Source: Streptomyces diastatochromogenes (GTDB taxonomy: Bacteria; Actinomycetota; Actinomycetes; Streptomycetales; Streptomycetaceae). Taken from it: a stretch of DNA of 64,000 nucleotides. The stretch is from contig NZ_MCGQ01000006.1 in the NCBI RefSeq assembly GCF_002242805.1, positions 4,438 through 68,437 of the forward strand, written 5' to 3'. Below are positions 36,001-43,847 of this stretch, in pieces. Each line of letters opens with the position of its first letter. Position 1 is the stretch's first letter. The translations under genes were made by a program, and so were the position numbers. The notes beneath the pieces are model-generated. The model had not been told where the DNA came from. It ran no database searches and saw nothing but the letters and a program-made list of their open reading frames with translations.

Positions 36001-37658
36001 GGCTGGGCGGGCAGGGGTGGCAGCCACTGGTATTCAGCTGTGCCGTGCTCGACTGCCTGCACGATCTCGTCGAGTCGGCCACGGTATCCCGGCGCGATCT
36101 CGGGGTGCTCGTACCACTCGACTTCTCGCACCGCCCGCAGGCGCTCACGCAGCTTGGCCTGTTCAGCCATGAGCTGGTGCCGCTGGGTCTGCTGGGCCTC
36201 GATGCGCTGCTGAAGCCGCTCGGGATTCGTGGTGGCGCTCAGGTGGGCCAGAGCTCCGAGCGACTGGCGCAGGTCGCTGCTGCCGCCCTGCCAATGGTCA
36301 CGCTGGATGACGCACATGCTGCGCAGCCTGGCGGGCAGCTGGTCTCGCAGCACCTTCAACGCCTGGCCCTTTTCGCTGGTGACCAGGACTCGCTTCCCGT
36401 CCGCGAGGAGCGCTGCGATGAGGTTGCTGATCGTGTGGGTCTTTCCGGTCCCCGGCGGTCCCTGGACCACCACACTGGTGTCGTGCTGCAGTCTGTCCAG
36501 GACATCCAGCTGGGCAGCGTTCGTGACCATCGGGAACAACGGTTCCGGGCCCAGTGCCGGAGGGACGGAGCCGCTCCTGCTCCGCCAGGCCATACGCTCT
36601 GCCGGTTCAAGGTCGTACAGCAGCTGAGCCAATCCCAAGGGAGCTTGAGTTCCTGGGCGTTTCAAGGCTCGGGCGATGCCTTCGAAGAAGCCGAGTACCG
36701 AACGCTGGCCGTGCTCGCGCAGGATGAGCGCCGGCGCGTGATGCAGTGAGCGCGCCTGCGGATCTGCGGTGAAGTCGCGATGCTCCCTGCCCGGGTCGAA
36801 CGGAAGCGTTCGTTCGACTCCGAAGGCTCGCTGTGACCAGGAGCGCAAGGCTTCCTTCGCCCGGTCCGACAGCGGGTGGAAGGCGACGTCATCGACATCG
36901 GAGCGCACGACCCCCAGCAGCTCCGAGGTGTAGCCATCGGACTCGCTGAGGAACTCCGTGTCTTCCAGACGGCCGGACTGCCCCGGCACCAGGGACACCG
37001 TTATGTTGACCGAATTCGAGTCAACCGTGAGGGTAACGGGGGCAGTGACGATGTGCCTGCGCACCCGAGCCGAAGCTCGCTCGGCCCCCATCTGCAAGAG
37101 CCCTACTGCCAGGACGACCTCAAACGTGTCACCGTCCTGCTGGATCTTCTTGGCCATCCGGTACAGCTGCTGATGCAGACGGCGCTGCGGCTCGGCCGCC
37201 AGCTCCTCCTGCGCCCACCGCCTCCATCGGCCGGCCCAGGCCTCGTAGGTCTTGCGTAGCTCCGCAGTACCGATCTCCAGCGCCTTGGGATTCTCGCCCT
37301 GGTCAGCAGGCACTTCCGCCTGTTCGTCGTCGATTGACGTGCCGTCAATCAGCTCGGGAGCCTCCGCAGCAGCGGTGGCAGCGGCCTCGACCGACACGCG
37401 GCCGTGGAGGATCGCGGGCAACCGTGGTGCTTCAAGTGGCGGACGGTGCTTGACCACCATGATCCGAGAGTCGGCATCCTGAGAGCGGCGGACGAGCCCT
37501 TCGGGCACATCCGCGAACCACACCACCTCTGAATACTTGGCACAGTTCCTGACGGGCCGGTAGGCACCTCGCACCAGCTCCTGCAGACAGTCGACCAACA
37601 CACGAGTATCGCGAATGGCCTTGGGATCACTGCCATCGCGTACCGCTGGGCGGGCCAT
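33081..37658 (-). CDS. Large SF1 helicase with C-terminal restriction-type nuclease (DUF559/Vsr-like)
   Basis: 1525 residues from ATG 37658, with GGGGGA 5 nt upstream. Residues 1-390 form an uncharacterised N-terminal region. The helicase has Walker A VVVQGPPGTGKTHTISNLIA (~397-416), a long inserted helical region (~500-1020), then motif II DVVIVDEASQ (~1080). VVGDDRQCAPA, LTEHFRCMPE, EEFQGDQRDVILLSMV and NVAASRARDQMWLF follow (SF1 motifs III-VI). A nuclease-like domain occupies ~1384-1472: GKFIDLVVTGDHGRLAVECD with Asp1406, Glu1419 and Asp1421, then RELRRAGWTFWRVRSSAF. The tail is acidic. The domain layout recalls DUF4011-type helicase-nucleases found in defence islands. G+C is visibly lower than in the flanks. 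Confidence 0.88.
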   Translation of the reverse strand: MARPAVRDGSDPKAIRDTRVLVDCLQELVRGAYRPVRNCAKYSEVVWFADVPEGLVRRSQDADSRIMVVKHRPPLEAPRLPAILHGRVSVEAAATAAAEAPELIDGTSIDDEQAEVPADQGENPKALEIGTAELRKTYEAWAGRWRRWAQEELAAEPQRRLHQQLYRMAKKIQQDGDTFEVVLAVGLLQMGAERASARVRRHIVTAPVTLTVDSNSVNITVSLVPGQSGRLEDTEFLSESDGYTSELLGVVRSDVDDVAFHPLSDRAKEALRSWSQRAFGVERTLPFDPGREHRDFTADPQARSLHHAPALILREHGQRSVLGFFEGIARALKRPGTQAPLGLAQLLYDLEPAERMAWRSRSGSVPPALGPEPLFPMVTNAAQLDVLDRLQHDTSVVVQGPPGTGKTHTISNLIAALLADGKRVLVTSEKGQALKVLRDQLPARLRSMCVIQRDHWQGGSSDLRQSLGALAHLSATTNPERLQQRIEAQQTQRHQLMAEQAKLRERLRAVREVEWYEHPEIAPGYRGRLDEIVQAVEHGTAEYQWLPPLPAQPEQLPPLTTDEAQRLWLLVTMHGPGILDTHIHHCPDPATLPNPTDVAGRISELEAAEEALGPEPVTPLAQTLADHGDAELTVLETLLDQAQHALQSVGLSADPASWHEETWSTRALQDGIACRWQQMWDSIRNASLRAQQTQQEIAAASFPEVEIPQLSESEEKELLISGRNVEQYVLKGGQLNKHWPRPAVLKQARVLLEQCRVEGMAPNGREQITAVVRHLEMRAHALTLRGRWAGVGSTVGQGTAELLVAELLDRAAVLQAVDTCVEVIRQVHTTLLANGIPASVTTSEQWQDIRHATVRARQLSQVRKAARQLDELLAGLPQPQPHAVEELQHAADAAAARDAQAYALAMDALAAAFQREADRRETGKLFQRLSEAHPELAQAFAAEPLGVHWRARFTALPQAWAWRQAQDFLDTYLLPGREEQLEGELAQVEARLHDLVEQLVCDRAALHCVRRMTTKHKQALAAYATAIANAGQGTTEYGKRHQRHARSAMQTAQGAVPAWVMPLRQVAETISPEPDSFDVVIVDEASQVGLNGLLLLWLAPRIIVVGDDRQCAPAYTGSKHDRITQIFDERMAALEPWQREGFDPKSNLYELLSSRFTEVIRLTEHFRCMPEIIKWSSMQFYPDNQLILLRQHGSDRLPPLKVVHVPEGHCEGRRDKLINRPEAEAVVDQLHRLTQDPAYADRTMGVIILRQGDQTRLVQDLVDQRIDMPARERHNIQIGTPEEFQGDQRDVILLSMVVDGRNVIAATGRQHERRFNVAASRARDQMWLFHSMTTDQLSSKDLRHSLLTYMQSPPPPYSHAHQPANVSPDQLCAPFQSLFEQRVFLRIKERGYDVVPQWEVNGKFIDLVVTGDHGRLAVECDGSPYHSDRQQIHDDAERERELRRAGWTFWRVRSSAFALSPEEALAPLWKRLTDLGIHPRATPGTSREDTEPHAPWTPAGLAEAEPDDEDMDPYDGEPDDDSKAA

Positions 37659-37901
37659 CACATCCCCCAAACGCCTGCCACCCTGGCAAGCCTTCCAGAG
37701 TCCATGGCCGCCACAAGTCAGGCAATACGGCAGACCCCAGCTGAGGCCATTTCCGGACACACAGCGCCATCCTGCTCACCCGACTCGGCCACCCGATGGA
37801 CCCGTTCGACGGGCGACCGGCAGCACTGCACACGGGCACTCAGCACCGATCACACGTCAGCAGAGGTAGTCGACGCGGGTGACCCGGACCCGCGGGATCG
37901 A

Positions 37902-38606
37902 TCACTTCCCGTAGACCTGCTTCCAACGCGCCCGGTGACGGGAGTCCCCCTGACCGCGACCATTCACACGGCTCAACGACCACAGGTACGCCCCGTTGTT
38001 CCACAAGCCGAGATGATCGCGATGGACGGCGAGAATGCCATGCTCCACCGCGAACCTTTCCGAGGGGCGGCTGAACCGTGTGGTCGTCACGAACACCGCC
38101 ACGTCGGCCCGGAAGTGCACCTTCGCTCCCAGCAGGTCACGTAACTCACGGCTGGCGATGGTACTGCTGGGGGCATACCGCTTGCATTGGATCACCATCG
38201 TCCGGCCGTCAGGAAGCCGACCGACGACATCAGCACCGTTGTCGTGCGCACCGCCCACCCGCCGGACCCCCGTGCACCCGTCACGGCGGCACAGCGCGGC
38301 AACCAGCTCCTCGAACTCCGTCCCGGTCATCGCATCTACTTCGGCCAGGGTTCGCCGCCCCGCCGCCACCGCATCTCCCTGCCGCCAACGGCGGTCTCGG
38401 GCACGCACCATCCGGTCCGTACGCCACAGCCACCAACTCACCGCTCCAGTGCCGCCAAGGAGCGCGCCTCCTACGACGTAGGGCAGCACCGCCGACCAGA
38501 ACACCACCAGCACGATCAGCATCCCGCCACTGCCGAGCACTATGGGCTTCGCCTCTGCTATCCGCCGACGACGACCAGCCGACATTCGTCCACGTCGAAC
38601 AGCCAT
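37902..38606 (-). CDS. Membrane-anchored Mrr-like restriction endonuclease
   Basis: 234 residues from ATG 38606, with GGGAGG ~7 nt upstream. Two adjacent hydrophobic helices (GSGGMLIVLVVFWSAVLPYV and VGGALLGGTGAVSWWLW) precede an Mrr_cat domain. That domain has MTGTEFEELVAALCRRDG, then GAHDNGADVVGRLPDGRTMV and IQCKRYAPSSTIASREL, giving the D-(x)n-Q/E-x-K site. VFVTTTRFSRPSERFAVEHG and HRDHLGLW complete it. Such proteins cut modified or foreign DNA. It is 243 bp upstream of the helicase gene, same strand, and may belong to the same defence module. Confidence 0.88.
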   Translation of the reverse strand: MAVRRGRMSAGRRRRIAEAKPIVLGSGGMLIVLVVFWSAVLPYVVGGALLGGTGAVSWWLWRTDRMVRARDRRWRQGDAVAAGRRTLAEVDAMTGTEFEELVAALCRRDGCTGVRRVGGAHDNGADVVGRLPDGRTMVIQCKRYAPSSTIASRELRDLLGAKVHFRADVAVFVTTTRFSRPSERFAVEHGILAVHRDHLGLWNNGAYLWSLSRVNGRGQGDSRHRARWKQVYGK

Positions 38607-38722
38607 TTCGACCTCCCCCGCAGCATCCTGAACTGAGAGTCTCGACAACCCAGGGCAAGTCGGGAAGAGCGTGAGTCAGCCATGGCTGACTCAACTCGTG
38701 CCACCAACACGACACTTGATCC

Positions 38723-39314
38723 GTGGCGGCCCGGCGACAGCACTCAACTCGTCGTCCTGCTGGTCAGCCTCACCCGCGGGGCGTCGCGCTCGGCACGCTC
38801 GATGTCGTCGTCGTGGCCCACGCGGAGGAACCCCGCGTGCCCAGGGGTGCTCCGGCACTCCTAGCCCTCAATGCCTTCAGTGCCCTCGTCTACGGCGCCG
38901 TACGCCACTGGGCGCTCCCGCCGCGCGGCGGGCTCTGCTGCTGACCGTCTGCCTGGCACCGGGCTACGCGCTCCTGTGCCTGTTGCTCGGTCCCCCTTGA
39001 TGGCCGGCCTATTGGTGCTGACCGGGCTGTTCCCCGCACCCGTGCTGACCGTCTCCTTCGTCCTGGTCGGAGAGCTCGCCCCGGCGGGCACCGTCACGGA
39101 GGCGTTCGCCTGGCTCGTCACGCTGATGACCTCGGGCATGGCGCTCGGGTCTGCCGCCGTCGGGCTCGTCCTGGAACACGGTGGTCCGAGTCGGGCGGCG
39201 GGGTGCGGCGTGGTGGGGCTTACGGTCAGCGCTCTCATGCTCCTGGCCGGGCAGTCCCGGCTGGCCGCGGACCGGCAGGCCGACGCCCCGGCTTCGGCTG
39301 TCTCCACGGCATGA
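38723..39314 (+). pseudogene. MFS transporter C-terminal fragment with two frameshifts
   Basis: Transporter-like helices are spread over three frames. The pieces are APALLALNAFSALVYGAVRH up to ~38930, then RALLLTVCLAPGYALLCLLL up to ~38997, then MAGLLVLTGLFPAPVLTVSF through TEAFAWLVTLMTSGMALGSA to the stop at 39314. The last piece matches the C-terminal helices of actinobacterial MFS proteins (PAGTxTEAFxWL). The 5' half of the gene is absent. It borders the defence-like island. Confidence 0.75.
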
Positions 39315-39760
39315 CGTGTACCGGGACGCGCTGTCGCGGCGGCCGCATCCAGTCGTGATCTTGGGAGTGGGACGGCAGAGAGAGGGGTGACCGGGGACCG
39401 TGGCGCCGCTGACGACGGTGCGGCTCCGGGTCGTCCGTGAACCGCGCCCCACAGGCGTAGGGCTCTGACCTGCCCGGACAAGCACGACTGTCCGTTTGGG
39501 TAGTGGACGCCCGCTTCGTCGCGCGGGGAGGGGACGCAAGCACATACGCAGGCGGCGGCCGATGCCTGTCGTACGGTCTCGGAACCGGAGCATGCCGCAG
39601 CTGACCGGACAACCTCCAAACCCTCTTCCAGCCCCTCCGCGGCTGAAAACCGTTCGGCCCGGCACCGGCATCCGACCCGTCCATGGCTTCAAGGAGATCG
39701 ACCCGCCCCGTCATCCACCACGGAATCGCGACGACGTCACGCACGGGACAACCAACCTCG
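39315..39760. other. Gene-free stretch
   Basis: About 446 bp between the broken MFS gene and the 3' end of the TetR gene. Only Arg/Pro/Ser-rich frames without ribosome sites or family features are present. Nothing else was recognised. Confidence 0.6.
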
Positions 39761-40372
39761 TCACGGAGACCCTCGACCGGCGTCGGCGAGGGCGGCATCC
39801 ACCAACGTCTCTGCGATGGATCGCGCGTACGCCATGACATGACGATTGTTCAGCGCGAGGCCACGCGCGGCCGCACCGTCGAAGAGCAGTGCCAGTTGCT
39901 CACCGAGGGTTTCCGGGTCGGCGACCCCGGCCTGCCGCGCGATGTCGGCGAGGCGGCGGGCACACCTCTTCTTCTTCGCGGCGGCCAGCTCGTGGGCGGG
40001 ATGGCCGGGGTCCGGCACTTCGACGCTGACGTTCAAGAACGGGCATCCCCGGAACGGGGCCATGGTCTCCGCTGGTTTCCAGTCGAAGACGGCCAGAAGC
40101 TGCTCCCGCGGGCTCGCCGCCGCCAGTGTGGGCTGCTCGGGGGCGACGGGCTGGGGGGCGTCGTCCAACGACCGCAGATACGCCACGACGAGCTCGTCCT
40201 TGCTGCGGAAGTGCTGGTAGAGCGTGCGTTTGGACACTTCGGCGACGGTCGACAGCTGCTCGATCCCGGTCGCGTTGATCCCCTGTGCCGTGAACAGCTC
40301 AGTCGCCGCTCGGAGGATTCGCTCCCGGGCACCGCGGCCTTGACGTCGGCGTACAGCGGTGGGTTCGTTCAC
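39761..40372 (-). CDS. TetR family transcriptional regulator
   Basis: 203 residues from GTG 40372. The N-terminal HTH is ARERILRAATELFTAQGINA, TGIEQLSTVAEVSKRTLYQH and FRSKDELVVAYL. The C-terminal ligand domain has ETMAPFRGCPFLNVSVEVPD, typical of TetR_C_47-like repressors that control adjacent oxidoreductases. It is divergent from the aldo/keto reductase; the shared region holds two direct repeats and a clear promoter, so it probably represses that gene. Confidence 0.92.
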   Translation of the reverse strand: MNEPTAVRRRQGRGARERILRAATELFTAQGINATGIEQLSTVAEVSKRTLYQHFRSKDELVVAYLRSLDDAPQPVAPEQPTLAAASPREQLLAVFDWKPAETMAPFRGCPFLNVSVEVPDPGHPAHELAAAKKKRCARRLADIARQAGVADPETLGEQLALLFDGAAARGLALNNRHVMAYARSIAETLVDAALADAGRGSP

Positions 40373-40384
40373 GCCCTCAAGGAT

Positions 40385-40450
40385 ACCGATCGTTTTACAT
40401 GGGCGATCGCGGCAGCTATGGTGAAGCATCAAGTACACCGATCGTCTTAC
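40385..40450 (+). promoter_or_regulatory. Promoter with paired operator-like repeats upstream of aldo/keto reductase
   Basis: A vegetative-type promoter is present: TTTACA at 40394-40399, 17 bp, TATGGT at 40417-40422. ACCGATCGTTTTAC (40385-40398) overlaps the -35. ACCGATCGTCTTAC (40437-40450, one mismatch) lies just past the expected start. Two copies flanking the promoter suggest binding by the divergent TetR repressor. Confidence 0.6.
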
Positions 40451-40617
40451 TTAGCGACACCTGCCACGTCCGGCATCACGCCGCACGCGGATCGGCGCAT
40501 CGGCTGCACCGCGCCCGGCGGCCCCCGATGGCCTCGGCCGGGCCGCCGTCCCGCCTGGCGCCTCACCCACCACCGCTCATCTCGACCTCGACGGGTCATC
40601 AGCACGAAGGAGATCTG

Positions 40618-41673
40618 ATGCGTTACACGACCTTCGGACGACGGACAGGACTGCGCGTATCCGAGTACGCACTCGGGACGGGGAACTTCGGCACCCGCTG
40701 GGGCGCCGGCGCCGAGCCGGACGAGGCACGCCAGATTTTCGACGGGTTCGCCGAGGCCGGCGGCACGTTTCTCGACACGGCGGACAGCTACCAGTTCGGC
40801 GAGTCGGAGGAGCTGGTGGGGAAGTTCGTCGCCGCCGACCGTGACCACTTCGTCCTGGCCACCAAGTTCACCAACGGGGCCGCCCCGCAACCGGGCATCT
40901 CCCGGACGGGCAACAGCCGCAAGAACATGGTCGCGTCACTGGAGGCGAGCCTGAGGCGCCTCGGGACGGACTACGTCGACCTGTACTGGGTCCACTTCCC
41001 CGACGACCTCACCCCCATGGAGGAGATCCTGCGGGGACTGGACGACCTCGTCACGTCCGGCAAGATCCTCCACGTCGCTCTCTCCAACTTCCCCGCATGG
41101 CGGGTCTCCCGCGCTGTCACCCTCGCCGACCTGAAGAACTGGGCACCGGTCACGGGCATCCAGGTCGAGTACAGCCTCGTCGAGCGGACCGCCGACCGTG
41201 AGCTGCTGCCGATGGCCGAGAGCCTGGGACTCGGCGCCGCCCTGTGGTCCCCGCTCGGCGGCGGACTGCTCACCGGCAAGTACCGCCGCAGCGCCGAAGG
41301 GCGGCTGACCGACCTCAAGGCGGTCATCCACACCGAGAGCACCGAACAGAAGACCGCCGTGGTCGACGCCGTTCTGGCCGTCGCCGAGGAGACCGGCGCG
41401 ACCCCCGCCCAGGTGTCGGTGTCGTGGCTCCGCGAGCGTGCCGCCCAGGCGTCCGTCTCATACGTGCCGATCATCGGCCCGCGGAACCCCGCCCAGCTGG
41501 ACGAGTACCTGGCCGCCTTGGACGTCCGGCTCACACCGAAGCAGTTCGCACACCTGTCCGAGGTCAGCGCGATCCCCCTCGGGGTACCCCACGAAGCCGC
41601 CGCCGGCGCCCGGGACGCCGTCCAGGGAGGCGACGCCCGCCGCGTGACCCCGCCGGCCACACCGGTGGCCTGA
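40618..41673 (+). CDS. Aldo/keto reductase
   Basis: 351 residues from ATG 40618, preceded by GAAGGAGAT. AKR features are FLDTADSYQFGESEELVGKF (catalytic Asp and Tyr), HFVLATKFT (Lys), DLYWVHFPDDLTPMEE (His) and the C-terminal SYVPIIGPRNPAQLDEYLAA cofactor segment. These NADPH enzymes reduce aldehydes and ketones. Regulated, by inference, by the divergent TetR protein. The last ~25 residues are an Ala/Pro-rich tail. Confidence 0.92.
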   Translation: MRYTTFGRRTGLRVSEYALGTGNFGTRWGAGAEPDEARQIFDGFAEAGGTFLDTADSYQFGESEELVGKFVAADRDHFVLATKFTNGAAPQPGISRTGNSRKNMVASLEASLRRLGTDYVDLYWVHFPDDLTPMEEILRGLDDLVTSGKILHVALSNFPAWRVSRAVTLADLKNWAPVTGIQVEYSLVERTADRELLPMAESLGLGAALWSPLGGGLLTGKYRRSAEGRLTDLKAVIHTESTEQKTAVVDAVLAVAEETGATPAQVSVSWLRERAAQASVSYVPIIGPRNPAQLDEYLAALDVRLTPKQFAHLSEVSAIPLGVPHEAAAGARDAVQGGDARRVTPPATPVA

Positions 41674-41826
41674 TACCCGAGGGCACTCCTCGGCCCCGAG
41701 GGCACTCCTCGGAGCAACGGTCCGCCGCTCGCCCCGTCGGACCGCTCTCCGCCCGCCCCGGGCCGACGGCGGCCGAGCAGGGCACACCCGCACACTTCCC
41801 CCCTCGGCCCCGGCACCTACCACCTA

Positions 41827-41855
41827 TTGCGCTCCCCCAATAACGAAGTTATGTT
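41827..41855 (+). promoter_or_regulatory. Promoter plus TetR-type operator of the SDR gene
   Basis: TTGCGC (41827-41832), 17 bp, TATGTT (41850-41855), then seven bases to the ATG at 41863. This predicts a leaderless transcript. The perfect inverted repeat ATAAC-GAA-GTTAT (41840-41852) covers the spacer and the -10. The same operator occurs upstream of the convergent-side TetR gene at 43561. Confidence 0.65.
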
Positions 41856-41862
41856 ACGGGCC

Positions 41863-42771
41863 ATGAAACAAGACCTGGCAGGCCGAAGGCTGGTCGTCAC
41901 GGGAGCCGCGCGCGGGATCGGGGCCGAGGTGGCACGGGTCGCCGCCGCCCGCGGCGCCCGACTGGCCCTCCTCGGACTCGAACCCGATCGATTGCGCGAG
42001 CTCGCCCACACCCTGGGCCCTGACGCGTCCTGGCGGACGGCCGACGTACGCGACGGGGCCGCCCTGAAGTCGGCGATCGACGACTGTGCGCAGACCATGG
42101 GCGGCATCGACATCATCGTCGCCAACGCGGGGGTCGCGGCCTACGGGACCGTACGGCAGACGGACGACGCGTCGTTCGAGCGGGTTCTGGACATCAACCT
42201 CAACGGTGTCTTCCGGACCCTGAAGTACGCGACGCCCCACCTGGAGCGCAGCCGCGGCCATGCGATGGTCGTGTCCTCCGCGCTGGCCTTCATGCCGCTG
42301 GCCTCGATGGCCGCTTACGGCGCGAGTAAGGCCGGGGTGGAGATGCTGGCCCTGGCCTACCGCCAGGAGGTGGCCCATCTCGGCGTCACGGTCGGTCTGG
42401 TGCACCCCTCCTGGATCGACACGGACATCGTCCGGGGCGCCGAGGGCGACCTCCCCTCCTTCCAGGACCTGCGCAGACGGCTGCCGTACCCGGGCAACGT
42501 CACCACGAGCGTCCACCAGGCAGCCGCGGCGATCGTCGACGGAGTCGTCCGCCGGCGCAGCAGGGTGTACGTGCCACGTGCGATCGCCGCGGCCAACTGG
42601 GCGAAGGCAGCCGTCAATTCACCACTCGCATGGCCCTGGGCGCGGCGTTTCGCGGCCCGAGCCGTGCCCACCCTCGAACGCGAGGTGGAGGCACTGGGCC
42701 GGCATGACCAGCTGGTACCTGGCGTCGACAGCCCCACCAGGAGTACCGGACCTTCCCGGCCGGGCACTTGA
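41863..42771 (+). CDS. Short-chain dehydrogenase/reductase
   Basis: 302 residues from ATG 41863. Rossmann motif LVVTGAARGIGAEVARVAAA, NAG motif IIVANAGVAAYG, catalytic Ser in MVVSSALAFMPLASMAAYGA with Tyr-x-x-x-Lys (YGASK). The C-terminal extension has RSRVYVPRAIAAANWAKAAV, seen in lipid-associated SDRs. No ribosome site is evident, consistent with a leaderless message. It converges on the TetR gene, with a 24-bp gap. Confidence 0.9.
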   Translation: MKQDLAGRRLVVTGAARGIGAEVARVAAARGARLALLGLEPDRLRELAHTLGPDASWRTADVRDGAALKSAIDDCAQTMGGIDIIVANAGVAAYGTVRQTDDASFERVLDINLNGVFRTLKYATPHLERSRGHAMVVSSALAFMPLASMAAYGASKAGVEMLALAYRQEVAHLGVTVGLVHPSWIDTDIVRGAEGDLPSFQDLRRRLPYPGNVTTSVHQAAAAIVDGVVRRRSRVYVPRAIAAANWAKAAVNSPLAWPWARRFAARAVPTLEREVEALGRHDQLVPGVDSPTRSTGPSRPGT

Positions 42772-42795
42772 GACGCATAGCGGACTGATCCTCCG

Positions 42796-43485
42796 TCAAC
42801 TCCCTGCCATCGAGCCGAAAGAACGCAGTCCTTCCTCGTGCGAGGCCAGCGCGCGCTCCCGTTCGTCACCCAGCCCTACGGCGAAACCCACGCCCATCGG
42901 CAGCAGTACCTGCACCACCGGGTCCTCGAACTCGGTGAAGTGCTCGGCCAATTCGAGGGTGATGTAGCCGTGGACGTAACTCCAGAGCTGGGCCGTCACG
43001 ACGTCGGGGTCCTGCTGCGCCACCCGGCCGGAACCCACGAGCCGTGCGCACGCTTCGGTGACGACCGCGTAGGCCTTGCGGAAGGCCGGCGAGCGTCCGC
43101 TGAACCGGAGGTCGGCATCCGACAGCGGTCGGTAGGTGGCACGAGTGGACAGCCCGAACATCAGGTCGTACAGGTGAGGGTTCTCACCGGCGACCCGTCG
43201 GCAGGTCAACGCCATGACAAAGAGATCCGCGACGGCATCGTCGGTCACCGGCACCTGGGAGAAAGCCTTGCCGAGCTCCTCGAACCCGTGATCCGCAACG
43301 GCCCGGACGAGCTCGGGGATGCCCCCGAAGTGGCTGTAGACCACCATCGTCGACAGGCCGCTGGCGGCCGCCACCGTACGCGCCTTGATGGCCGAAGGCC
43401 CCTGCTCGGCCAGGAGGCCGATCGTGGCGCTGATGAGCCGTTGCGGCACCCCCGGGGGCGCCGACGCTCTTGACGCGTCTCCCAT
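42796..43485 (-). CDS. TetR family regulator (WHG-type C-terminal domain)
   Basis: 229 residues from ATG 43485, with GGAGGCGGGTGG upstream. The HTH is RLISATIGLLAEQGPSAIKA, RTVAAASGLSTMVVYSHFGG and IPELVRAVADHGF. The C-terminal part (QLWSYVHGYITLELAEHFTE) is typical of TetR_C_13/WHG-type repressors. The operator ATAAC-TTG-GTTAT lies 76 bp upstream and is repeated at the SDR promoter, so it likely regulates itself and that SDR. Confidence 0.92.
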   Translation of the reverse strand: MGDASRASAPPGVPQRLISATIGLLAEQGPSAIKARTVAAASGLSTMVVYSHFGGIPELVRAVADHGFEELGKAFSQVPVTDDAVADLFVMALTCRRVAGENPHLYDLMFGLSTRATYRPLSDADLRFSGRSPAFRKAYAVVTEACARLVGSGRVAQQDPDVVTAQLWSYVHGYITLELAEHFTEFEDPVVQVLLPMGVGFAVGLGDERERALASHEEGLRSFGSMAGS

Positions 43486-43560
43486 GTATCCACCCGCCTC
43501 CGCAACCGACCTCTCACCGGAGGCGTAACGCCGACCGGAGTGACGGTTGCCACACACAAA

Positions 43561-43573
43561 ATAACTTGGTTAT
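43561..43573. promoter_or_regulatory. Inverted repeat operator ATAAC-N3-GTTAT
   Basis: ATAACTTGGTTAT, flanked by A-rich sequence, in the 362-bp region between the TetR gene and the enoyl-CoA hydratase gene. It is the same operator as at 41840-41852. It could control the TetR gene, the hydratase operon, or both. No gene is seen elsewhere in 43486-43847. Confidence 0.7.
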
Positions 43574-43847
43574 ACGAGTTCTCCACGCCAGGATACACAT
43601 CACGAGTTGCACGGCGTCGCGAGCACTGCAGCAGCCCTCGGGGCGCTCATCACAGCAGGCCCGGGCCTCACGCACCAAAGCCGACGCAGGTCACGGGACC
43701 GCTCACGGTCGTATCCCCGCCGAACCGGCGCCCCACAGCGGCAGGCGGGTCGAGGCACCTCCGCGGCGATCCCCGCCCGCCTGGGCACACGCCGTTCCCT
43801 TCGTACCGCCCTCCCCTCACCACGGATTCAGCACGGGAGCAGATTCC

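Noticed and set aside
33549..36749. Plus-strand frames antisense to the helicase
   Set aside because: They lack family features and have poor codon bias; the minus-strand helicase has clear motifs throughout.
37659..37760. N-terminal extension of the helicase with a Cys-rich segment (PYCLTCGGHGLWKACQGG)
   Set aside because: ATG 37658 has a better ribosome site; the extension lacks a good start context, though a zinc-ribbon start cannot be fully excluded.
38871..39314. Intact small membrane protein of 147 residues
   Set aside because: Only its last ~105 residues look like a transporter, and the preceding helices lie in other frames, so a frameshifted MFS gene is a better reading.
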